From: JBEIFW01 sp044370695
GTDB lineage: Bacteria; Actinomycetota; Acidimicrobiia; Acidimicrobiales; Ilumatobacteraceae
Length of the DNA: 34,554 nt
Assembly (NCBI GenBank): GCA_044370695.1
Contig: JBILVB010000025.1
Span: forward strand, 1-34,554
Direction: 5' to 3'
Part shown: positions 24,372 to 30,169 of the stretch, one piece after another
How the letters are laid out: each line of letters opens with the position of its first letter
Position numbering within the stretch: the first letter of the stretch is position 1
Notes under the pieces: generated by a model
Databases searched by the model: none
Seen by the model: only the letters and a program-made list of their open reading frames with translations
What the model was told of the DNA's origin: nothing
Program-made: the position numbers and the translations under genes

Positions 24372-24844
24372 CCGGCCGCCTGCACCGGCTCGTGGTCGCC
24401 GTGTACGCACGGCTGCCGGAGCGGGCCCGCCTGCGGCTGCTCCGCCTCGTCGCGCCGACGTACACGGTCGGTGCGATCTGCGTCGTGGTGAGCGACCGGG
24501 GCGAGCTGCTGTTGGTGCGCCAGAGCTACCGGCCCGACTGGACCTTCGTCGGCGGGTCGCTCGACCGGCGCGAGGCGCCGGCCGATGCCGGTCGGAGGGA
24601 GGCGTTGGAGGAGATCGGGGTGGCGATCGAGTTGACCGGGCCGCCCGCCGTGGTGGCCTACCCGGACCGGCGAGACCTGCACCTCGTCTACCCGGCCCGG
24701 CTGGTGGACGAGACCTTGGTGCCCCGGGCCGTGCCCCCGGAGATCCTCGAGGTGGGATGGTTCCCCCCCGGCGCGTTGCCCGTGTTGCACCGGGAGGCGC
24801 AGCGTGCGCTCGAGACCTTGCGGGCCGCCGGCGCCGCGGTGTGA
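24368..24844 (+). CDS. Nudix hydrolase
   Basis: The 158-residue product cleaves a nucleoside diphosphate linked to another group. The Nudix box is canonical: G-x5-E-x7-REALEEIG, reading GGSLDRREAPADAGRREALEEIG at ~residues 61-83. It is preceded by VGAICVVVSDRGELLLVRQ. The N-terminal ~30 residues are basic and amphipathic. The start GTG 24368 overlaps the stop of the phosphatase gene (GTGA). The substrate is unknown; pairing with an IMPase-like enzyme suggests nucleotide or phosphate-ester housekeeping. It ends 6 bp from the convergent small gene. Confidence 0.93.
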   Translation: MTGRLHRLVVAVYARLPERARLRLLRLVAPTYTVGAICVVVSDRGELLLVRQSYRPDWTFVGGSLDRREAPADAGRREALEEIGVAIELTGPPAVVAYPDRRDLHLVYPARLVDETLVPRAVPPEILEVGWFPPGALPVLHREAQRALETLRAAGAAV

Positions 24845-24850
24845 CGCCGA

Positions 24851-25153
24851 TCAGGCCCCGGTCGGCGGTCGGGGCTGGTGGCGCCAGAGGCGAGCGACGC
24901 TCGGGTGGCGCAGCTTGGTGACGGCCTGCTCACGGAGTTCGTCGACGTCGTCGGGTTCATGGTCGTCGAGTGTGTCGGGCCGCTGACCGCCAAGCTCGGT
25001 CGCACCGAGGGCCTCGGCTGCGAGCCAGCGGTCCCGAGGATTGAGGCGGTCGAGGCGACGTTCGAGGATGACCCGTTCGAGCTCGCGGACGGTCACCTCG
25101 TAAGGACTGAGCGCGTCGTCGCGGTCACCCTGAGGGTCGGCCGGGAACACCAT
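24851..25153 (-). CDS. Hypothetical protein, 100 residues
   Basis: The product starts at ATG 25153. It has a central helix-rich stretch (VTVRELERVILERRLDRLNPRDRWLAAEAL) and acidic then basic tails; no known motif. The minus strand is preferred to the antisense open frame (24878-25168) because a TACGGT hexamer lies exactly 8 nt before this ATG, the same leaderless arrangement seen at other genes, and because the composition is more protein-like. Its function is unknown. Confidence 0.6.
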   Translation of the reverse strand: MVFPADPQGDRDDALSPYEVTVRELERVILERRLDRLNPRDRWLAAEALGATELGGQRPDTLDDHEPDDVDELREQAVTKLRHPSVARLWRHQPRPPTGA

Positions 25154-25161
25154 CGCTGCGC

Positions 25162-25167
25162 ACCGTA
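25162..25167 (-). promoter_or_regulatory. Candidate -10 element for the 100-residue hypothetical protein
   Basis: The minus strand reads TACGGT, 8 nt before ATG 25153, which suggests a leaderless transcript. Confidence 0.5.
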
Positions 25168-25225
25168 GCCGGGCGCCCGCGCACCAGCGCGGATTCCCGG
25201 GCGCCGGCGCCGTGGCCCCGAGCGG

Positions 25226-25231
25226 TAGGGT
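25226..25231 (+). promoter_or_regulatory. Candidate -10 element for tRNA-Val
   Basis: TAGGGT ends 12 nt before the first base of the tRNA, a suitable distance for a short 5' leader removed by RNase P. Confidence 0.55.
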
Positions 25232-25243
25232 GATGGCTCCCTC

Positions 25244-25317
25244 GGGCGCTTAGCTCAGCTGGTCAGAGCACTTCCCTTACAAGGAAGGGGTCGTGGGTTC
25301 GAGCCCCGCAGCGCCCA
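25244..25317 (+). tRNA. tRNA-Val (anticodon UAC)
   Basis: A full cloverleaf can be drawn. The acceptor stem is GGGCGCT with AGCGCCC and discriminator A at 25317. The D arm has GCTC/GAGC, and the anticodon stem CTTCC/GGAAG encloses loop CTTACAA with anticodon TAC. The T stem is GTGGG/CCCGC with TTCGAGC. The gene is 74 nt. The bases after the discriminator are CCT, so the CCA end is not encoded and must be added. Accessory-looking sequence begins immediately downstream. Confidence 0.97.
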
Positions 25318-25320
25318 CCT

Positions 25321-25654
25321 TGGGCTGGAGACATTCCAGTCAATTCATGGAGACATCTCAGCGCTGGTGGCCACGCTCGGAGGTGGTTCGCGCGGCGCGG
25401 TGACGACTGACCCGCTATCGACTGCGGTTCTCGGGCGGATTCGTCCGATCATCGCGACACCCGGACGATGCGGCGCCGTCGGTGAGCACCCGGGACCTCG
25501 GCTGGTGCACTGCGTTGTACGGGTGTGCCGCCACCCCCGGAGCACCGCACCGCCCGCAGCGGCCGGGTCATCCCGCGGTGGGGACGGGTGTGGATGTCAA
25601 TGGGCCATCTCGCGCGTGCCGGTTTTCATCGGGTATCGGGATCAGGGGTGTGTG
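25321..25654. other. Gene-poor stretch beside tRNA-Val with short direct repeats
   Basis: No convincing gene lies here. Near the tRNA there is a locally AT-richer patch (25326-25360) with two copies of TGGAGACAT at 25326-25334 and 25348-25356. The first is part of a small inverted repeat, CTGGA-GACAT-TCCAG. Spaced copies of such a word resemble the terminal binding sites of some transposons, but no transposase or matching opposite end is seen. The remainder is GC-rich and leads into the start of the truncated surface-protein gene. Confidence 0.4.
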
Positions 25655-26230
25655 ATGACGGTGACGGTGCGGTTGCGGTCGGTCGGGTGGTTCGCGGCTG
25701 GGATGGTGGCTGCCGTCGTGTTGGCGTGGTGGTTGAACGCCGGGCGGGCCGGCGCGTTGCCGGGCGCCGGGGAGTCGACGTTCGTGCCGGTCACGCCGTG
25801 CCGGTTGATGGACACCCGCGGCCGTGAATCCCAGGTCGGGCCGCGCGGCACCGCGTTGGACGGCGGGCCGCCGTACACGGTGCAGGTCACGGGTACGAAC
25901 GGGAACTGCGTGCTGCCCGCCGGTGTCGCCGGGGTCGCCATGAACGTCACGATCGTGGCCCCGTCCGCGCCGGGCTGGTTGTCGTTGTACCCGGCCGGGA
26001 CGCCGTGGCCGGGTACGTCGAACCTGAACTGGGTCGCCGGCCAGGCACCCACACCCACACCGGCGGCTTGCTGTTGTCCGCATCCGCGACCTACGGCAGG
26101 GCGTAGAAGTCCTGGTTCACTCTGCGGGACGACGCAGGAACGGTGCTGGGGTAAGGGGATCCGGCCGCCCGGTGCGCCTAGCCTCGCCACCCCGAGCGAA
26201 CCGCGGAGGCGTGATGACATCGACCGCTGA
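25655..26230 (+). pseudogene. Truncated or degenerate secreted surface protein with VPVTPCR-type domain
   Basis: From ATG 25655 the frame encodes a signal or anchor segment (VGWFAAGMVAAVVLAWWLNAG), then STFVPVTPCRLMDTRGRES, GNCVLPAGVAGVAMNVTIV and PGWLSLYPAGTPWPGTSNLNW. This is a beta-rich domain I recognise from large exported proteins of Acidimicrobiia and relatives, where it normally continues into further strands or repeats. After about 26050 the frame turns into low-quality sequence (PTPTPAACCCPHPRPTAG) and runs on to TGA 26228-26230, overlapping the DoxX gene start. Another frame there reads a short hydrophobic stretch ending at TAG (GGLLLSASATYGRA). This looks like a 3' deletion or frameshift. 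An intact short protein cannot be excluded. Confidence 0.6.
26178..26183 (+). promoter_or_regulatory. Candidate -10 element for the DoxX-like gene
   Basis: TAGCCT lies 30 nt before ATG 26214, leaving a leader that contains GGAGG at 26205-26209. Confidence 0.4.
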
Positions 26231-27053
26231 GCCGGCTGACGAGCCGACCGGCCCGCCCGTGACCCCGAGCGTCGCACCCCGACGGGTCGACGCAGCCCTG
26301 CTGGTCCTGCCGCTGCGGTTGTTCATGGGTGTCGCCTGGCTCCGGGTCGGGATCGCGAATCTCTCGTCACCGCTGTGGCGCAAAGGGGATCTCGTCCAGC
26401 GCTTCTCCGTGAACCAGGACGTGGTGGCCTTGCCGTTCGCGCTGTGGATCCTCGACGCCGCCGGCCGGCACGTCGTGCTGGTGGCCTGGGTGGTCGGCAT
26501 CACCGAGGTGCTGTGCGGGCTGGCGCTGCTGGCGGGCGTGGCGTTGCGCATCGCGCTGGCCGCGGCGATGACTCTGAACCTGGTGTTCCTCGTCTGCGGG
26601 CAGGTCAACCCCTCGGTCTTCTATCTGGTGATCGAGGCGTGCCTGCTCTTCGCCCTGCTGTCGGGCGCGGTCGGTGGCCGCCGGCCGGTCACCGCACGGG
26701 TGTGGTGGACGGCCGCGGCCGCGGCCGCGGGGGTCGCGCTGGTGCTGGTGCCGTTCGTCGAGACGGTCGACCCCGAGGAACTGATCTTCGACCCCGGTGC
26801 GGTACTGGCGTGCTTCTTCGCCGTGTTCGCCGTCGGCGCGGGTGCCCTTGCCCGCCAGGGATCGTCGTCGGGGTCCGGTCGCGCCGTGGCGGCCTGGATC
26901 GCCGGCCGGTGGCGGACCGACCGTCACGACGACGTCCGGATCGGCTCGACTCCGACAAGAAACCTCAGGATCAGTGAACGACGCTCCGACCGGGGCGCAG
27001 GTCGTCGACCAGTACCCCATGACAGATCTCAGGAACAGCGGGATGGCGGCTGA
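26214..27053 (+). CDS. DoxX-like membrane protein
   Basis: The 279-residue product has a short polar N-terminus and then about five membrane segments: LLVLPLRLFMGVAWLRVGI, HVVLVAWVVGITEVLCGLALLAGVA, LAAAMTLNLVFLVCG, VIEACLLFALLSGAVGG and the ALVLVPFV and ACFFAVFAVGAGALA helices. The early LPLRLFMGVAWLRVGIANL and the TEVLCGLALLAGVALR pattern are typical of DoxX/DoxD proteins, linked in some bacteria to sulfur or redox chemistry at the membrane. ATG 26214 has GGAGG 4 nt upstream; GTG 26211 is an alternative. The last ~50 residues are polar and Arg-rich and overlap the start of the next gene, so the true C-terminus may differ from the family. Confidence 0.8.
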   Translation: MTSTAEPADEPTGPPVTPSVAPRRVDAALLVLPLRLFMGVAWLRVGIANLSSPLWRKGDLVQRFSVNQDVVALPFALWILDAAGRHVVLVAWVVGITEVLCGLALLAGVALRIALAAAMTLNLVFLVCGQVNPSVFYLVIEACLLFALLSGAVGGRRPVTARVWWTAAAAAAGVALVLVPFVETVDPEELIFDPGAVLACFFAVFAVGAGALARQGSSSGSGRAVAAWIAGRWRTDRHDDVRIGSTPTRNLRISERRSDRGAGRRPVPHDRSQEQRDGG

Positions 27054-27684
27054 GGGATCGGGCTCGGCTCGATCCAGGGGATTCGCCCGCAAAGTGGGGC
27101 TGGCGGTGGCGGCGGCGACGGTGCTGGCGGCCGGGTCCGGGACGGCACACGCGTTCGGCACGGCGGTGCCGTGCTCGACGCGGGCCGAGTCGAAGGTGTT
27201 CCAGCCGGTCGACGGCGATCAGTTCGACTACTTCCTCATGCCCAACGGTGGTTTCGAGTCGGGTGCCGGCGAATGGCAGTTGCAAGGCGGCGCCACCGTC
27301 GTGTCCGGCAACAACACGGTGTTCAAGAGCGGCTCGAAGAGCCTCCGGATCCCCAACGGGGCCAAGGTCGAGTCGCGCACGATCTGCATCACCAAGGGCG
27401 AGGAGGGCATCCGGCTCCTCGTGAACCATCCCGGCGTGGGCGGGGCGATCCTGCACGTCGAGGTCGTGATCCGGAACACCGACAACGGTTGGGAGAGCGT
27501 CCAGGCCTTCGACGTCAATGGCGATCCGAAGCTCAAGGGTTGGCGGGCGACGCCCCGCATGGGCGTGCCGGCCATGTGGGGCAAAAACGGGACGCAGCAG
27601 CTCACCTTCAAGTTCTCCACCCGCGGCACGGCGGCCACCTGGGGGATCGACGACGTCTACGTCGACCCGTTCAGGCCGCGCTGA
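27043..27684 (+). CDS. Secreted protein with carbohydrate-binding-module-like jelly roll
   Basis: The 213-residue product has a Sec signal peptide: basic RSRGFARKV, hydrophobic GLAVAAATVLAAG and a likely cut after AHA. The mature part begins with a PNGGFESGAGEWQLQGGATV block and contains LRIPNGAKVESRTICI and ends WGIDDVYVDPF. That pattern resembles family-unspecified CBM or laminin-G-like beta sandwiches appended to actinobacterial exported proteins. Whether it binds sugar is inference. Two cysteines (near 45 and 114) could form a disulfide. ATG 27043 has AGGA 8 nt upstream; ATG 27019 and GTG 26974 are alternatives. It overlaps the end of the DoxX frame by 11 bp. Confidence 0.82.
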   Translation: MAAEGSGSARSRGFARKVGLAVAAATVLAAGSGTAHAFGTAVPCSTRAESKVFQPVDGDQFDYFLMPNGGFESGAGEWQLQGGATVVSGNNTVFKSGSKSLRIPNGAKVESRTICITKGEEGIRLLVNHPGVGGAILHVEVVIRNTDNGWESVQAFDVNGDPKLKGWRATPRMGVPAMWGKNGTQQLTFKFSTRGTAATWGIDDVYVDPFRPR

Positions 27685-27771
27685 TCGGGTCCGCCCGTCG
27701 TCGGCGCCGTGAGCGTGGCCGCCTCCCAGGTGGATGTCGTCGACCTGTTCGAGTCGTAACGGAGGAGCCCC

Positions 27772-27777
27772 TACGCT
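27772..27777 (+). promoter_or_regulatory. Candidate -10 element for the crotonase gene
   Basis: TACGCT lies 51 nt before ATG 27829. The leader would be GC-rich and includes a G-run at 27811-27819 that could serve as ribosome-binding site. Confidence 0.35.
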
Positions 27778-27828
27778 GCGGGCGGGGCCGAAGGGTTCGG
27801 GCCGCGGGGCCGAGGGGGGGATCCGAGC

Positions 27829-28638
27829 ATGGGAACGTTCGTCGCGCTGGAGTGGCCGTCCGACGGGGTGGCGCTCATCACGATGACCAACCCGGCGATC
27901 GCCAACTTCGGATCGTGGGCGGCGATCGGGGAGTTGGCCGACGCGCTCGCCGCCGCCCGTGCGGCGGGGGCGCGCGTATCGGTGCTCGCGTCGGGGGTGC
28001 CGGGCCACTGGTTCGAGCACGCCTGGCTTCGCGACCTCGCCAACACCTTCACCGGTCGCCCCACCACCGGCGACGGCGGTGCGTGGTTCCGGTGCCTGCA
28101 CGAGCTGAACGCCACCGACGTGGTGTCGATCGCCGCCATCTCCGGCGACACCTCGGGCGGCGGTTGCGAACTCGGCTGGGCGTGCGATCTGCGCATCGCC
28201 GAGGAGCAGGTCCTGTTCGGCCAGCCCGAGGTGGGCATCGGCGTCGGCACGGGCATCGGCGGCACGTCCCGCTTGCGCACCCTGATCGGGCGGACGGCGA
28301 CGGCCGAGCTCGTGCTGCTCGGCGCTCCGTTCACCGCCCGACGGCTGTACGAACTCGGTGGCCTCAACCGTGTCGTGCCGGCGGGCCGGGCCCTGCCGGT
28401 CGCCCTCGACTGGGCCGACCTGCTGGCTGCACGGCCGGCGGCGGCGGTGGCCGGCATGAAGCGGATGCTGCTCGAGAGCGACGAGCTCTACCGGGTGAAC
28501 GAGGCGGTGCTCAACGACCAGCGCATCTTCCAGTCGTTCAGCGCCACCCCGGCGGCGGTCGCCTCGATGGAGGCGCTCCAGGCCCGGTTCGATGCGGGGG
28601 CAACGACCCGCGAGGTCTACGGCCCCCCGTTGCCCTGA
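27829..28638 (+). CDS. Enoyl-CoA hydratase/isomerase family protein (crotonase)
   Basis: The 269-residue product has the crotonase core ISGDTSGGGCELGWACDLRIA (second oxyanion hole), GQPEVGIGVGTGIGGTSRL with the first catalytic glutamate, and TAELVLLGAPFTARRLYELG with the second. Both glutamates used by classical hydratases are thus present. The first oxyanion-hole segment, normally close to AGAD, reads EHAW (in GHWFEHAWLRDL). It probably acts on a CoA thioester in fatty acid or related catabolism; substrate unknown. ATG 27829 follows a G-rich stretch. A long hairpin ends the gene. Confidence 0.9.
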   Translation: MGTFVALEWPSDGVALITMTNPAIANFGSWAAIGELADALAAARAAGARVSVLASGVPGHWFEHAWLRDLANTFTGRPTTGDGGAWFRCLHELNATDVVSIAAISGDTSGGGCELGWACDLRIAEEQVLFGQPEVGIGVGTGIGGTSRLRTLIGRTATAELVLLGAPFTARRLYELGGLNRVVPAGRALPVALDWADLLAARPAAAVAGMKRMLLESDELYRVNEAVLNDQRIFQSFSATPAAVASMEALQARFDAGATTREVYGPPLP

Positions 28639-28654
28639 CACGGCAGGTGTCGTG

Positions 28655-28703
28655 TCCTGAACCGGTGTGGGCGGCTGAGCCGGCCGTCCGCACCGGTTCA
28701 GGA
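28655..28703. terminator. Strong bidirectional hairpin between convergent genes
   Basis: The arms 28655-28674 and 28684-28703 pair over 20 bp (18 Watson-Crick and 2 G-T), with a 9-nt loop at 28675-28683; a further G-C pair can form outside. The outer 13 bp are a perfect inverted repeat. There is no T-run, so it would be of the U-tract-free type seen in actinobacteria. It lies between the crotonase stop (28638) and the peroxiredoxin stop (28712) and can serve both. Confidence 0.8.
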
Positions 28704-28711
28704 CCGGACGG

Positions 28712-29194
28712 TCACAACCGGCCGATGACCGCCGAGCAGGTGCTCACGTCGATGCCCGGGCCGGGCTCGACGTCGAGGCTGGTGAACACGCCGTTCTCGA
28801 TGACGGCGGCGTAACGCTGCGAGCGTGCACCGAGGCCGAAGCCCGAGCCGTCCATCGTGAGCCCCATCGCCTGCGCGAACGCGCCGCTGCCGTCGGACAG
28901 CATGAGGATGCCCTCGGCGCCTTGCGAGTCGGCCCATGCCTTCATCACCCACGGGTCGTTCACCGAGATGCAGGCGACGACGTCGACGCCCTTGCCGCGC
29001 AGTTCGGCCTGACCCTGCACGAAGCCGGGCAGGTGCACCCGCGAGCAGCCCGGGGTGAACGCGCCGGGCACGGCGAACAGCACGACCTTGCCCGTGCCGA
29101 GCACCTCGCGGCTCGACACCGGTGCCGGCATGCCGTTCTCGCCGAGCACGTGCAACTGGACGTCGGGCACTTCACTGCCAACCGTCAGGGCCAT
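28712..29194 (-). CDS. Prx5-type peroxiredoxin
   Basis: The 160-residue product is an atypical peroxiredoxin of the PRX5/AHP1 group. The signature AVPGAFTPGCSRVHLPGF contains the peroxidatic Cys50. Two further cysteines are present, in VVACISVNDPWVMKAWAD and near the C-terminus in DVSTCSAVIGRL. The N-terminal VGSEVPDVQLHVLGE is standard. ATG 29194 has GGAGG 7 nt upstream. A TAGCGT hexamer on the minus strand at 29224-29229 may be the -10. It would reduce alkyl hydroperoxides in the cytoplasm. It is convergent with the crotonase gene and divergent from the MaoC-type pair. Confidence 0.94.
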   Translation of the reverse strand: MALTVGSEVPDVQLHVLGENGMPAPVSSREVLGTGKVVLFAVPGAFTPGCSRVHLPGFVQGQAELRGKGVDVVACISVNDPWVMKAWADSQGAEGILMLSDGSGAFAQAMGLTMDGSGFGLGARSQRYAAVIENGVFTSLDVEPGPGIDVSTCSAVIGRL

Positions 29195-29283
29195 GGTTCA
29201 ACCTCCGGATCGCTGATGCGCCGACGCTAGCGGCCGGTTCTCGTCGGCGGCGTGCCCGGCCGACCTCGCGACCGGTCCGCCGC

Positions 29284-29289
29284 TAGGGT
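29284..29289 (+). promoter_or_regulatory. Candidate -10 element for the MaoC-type gene pair
   Basis: TAGGGT lies 20 nt before ATG 29310, leaving a short leader that contains AAGGAGG (29299-29305). Confidence 0.45.
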
Positions 29290-29309
29290 CCCGGCGCAAG
29301 GAGGTCGGC

Positions 29310-29759
29310 ATGGTCCCGCAGGAGGAGGTGCAGGCTCTGGTCGGCCACCGGTTCCCCGGCGGGCGCTACCGGATCCAGCACTGGGAGAACTGGCTGCTGA
29401 CCGACTGCACCGGTGCCGAGCCGCTGCCCGACGGCCTGGTCCACCCGATCGCGCTGTTCCACGTGCCGATCCTGGGCGCCGGCACCTCGATCACCGAGTT
29501 GTTCGCGCTGGGTCAGGCCGACGGTGCCGGCTCGGTCGGCCTCGAGGGGTACGACTGGGAATACCTGGCCCCGCTGCGCGAAGACGTCGACTACCGCATC
29601 GAGGGCGGGATCGTGAGCGCCGAACGCCGCACCTCCGACAGCGGGCAGGTGTACGACGCCGTCGCGTTCACGATCGAGTTGTTCGACGATGCGGGGGCCG
29701 ATCCGAGTGCTCCGGTCGCTCGGATCACCAACCGCTGGCGCTTCCGGAGGGCGGCATGA
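29310..29759 (+). CDS. MaoC-like hot-dog protein, probable non-catalytic subunit
   Basis: The 149-residue product resembles the N-terminal hot-dog half of two-domain MaoC/FAS1-type dehydratases: VGHRFPGGRYRIQHWENWLLTDCTG, HPIALFHVPILGAGTSITELF, GLEGYDWEYLAPLREDVDYRIEG. It lacks the D-x4-H catalytic pair, which the next gene carries. The start ATG 29310 has AAGGAGG 4 nt upstream. Its TGA overlaps the ATG of the next gene. The two probably form a heteromeric enoyl-CoA hydratase, as known for ChsH1-ChsH2 and HadAB-type pairs in actinobacteria. Substrate unknown. Confidence 0.78.
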   Translation: MVPQEEVQALVGHRFPGGRYRIQHWENWLLTDCTGAEPLPDGLVHPIALFHVPILGAGTSITELFALGQADGAGSVGLEGYDWEYLAPLREDVDYRIEGGIVSAERRTSDSGQVYDAVAFTIELFDDAGADPSAPVARITNRWRFRRAA

Positions 29760-30166
29760 GCGACGACCGGATCGAAGCGGGGACCGAGATCCCCGCATGG
29801 GTCATGCCCCGCGTCGACCCGGCCCGGATGAAGACCATGGCGGCGATCCTGCGCGATCCGTACCCGGTCCACTGGGACCGGGAGGCCAACGCCCGCATCG
29901 GCCTGCCCGGCCGCGTGGTGAACCAGGGCCCGTTGAACCTCGGCTACCTCGTCAACATGCTCCACGCCTGGATGGGCCCGGGCTGCGTGCGCCGCCTCAC
30001 GGTGTCGTTCGGTCGTCCCGTGCTCGACGAGGAGGCCGTCGTCGCGCAGGGCACGGTGCTCGCCGTCGACGAGGTGGCGGGCGAGCGACGAGCGACCTGC
30101 CAACTGCGCCTCGTGCGCGGTGACGAGGTGGTCGTCACCGGCACGGCCGTCGTCGTGCTGCGCTGA
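29756..30166 (+). CDS. MaoC-like dehydratase subunit with catalytic motif
   Basis: The 136-residue product contains the hydratase-2 motif: RDPYPVHWDREANARIGLPG, with Asp34 and His39 spaced D-x4-H, the pair that activates water in (R)-specific hydratases. Later GCVRRLTVSFGRPVLDEE and AQGTVLAV match the hot-dog strands. ATG 29756 overlaps the previous stop (ATGA), so the subunits are translationally coupled. With the nearby crotonase it may serve a fatty acid or sterol degradation route. It is convergent with the ion channel gene; only 3 bp separate the stops. Confidence 0.83.
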   Translation: MSDDRIEAGTEIPAWVMPRVDPARMKTMAAILRDPYPVHWDREANARIGLPGRVVNQGPLNLGYLVNMLHAWMGPGCVRRLTVSFGRPVLDEEAVVAQGTVLAVDEVAGERRATCQLRLVRGDEVVVTGTAVVVLR

Positions 30167-30169
30167 GCC

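Noticed and set aside
24878..25168. 96-codon open frame on + before tRNA-Val
   Set aside because: The minus-strand frame has a TACGGT hexamer 8 nt before its ATG and better composition, so the + frame is taken as its shadow.
27709..27759. 16-codon frame (GTG to TAA) between the secreted protein and crotonase genes
   Set aside because: It has a clean frame and GC-like codons but is too short to support as a gene or leader peptide; it may be a chance frame or a gene remnant.
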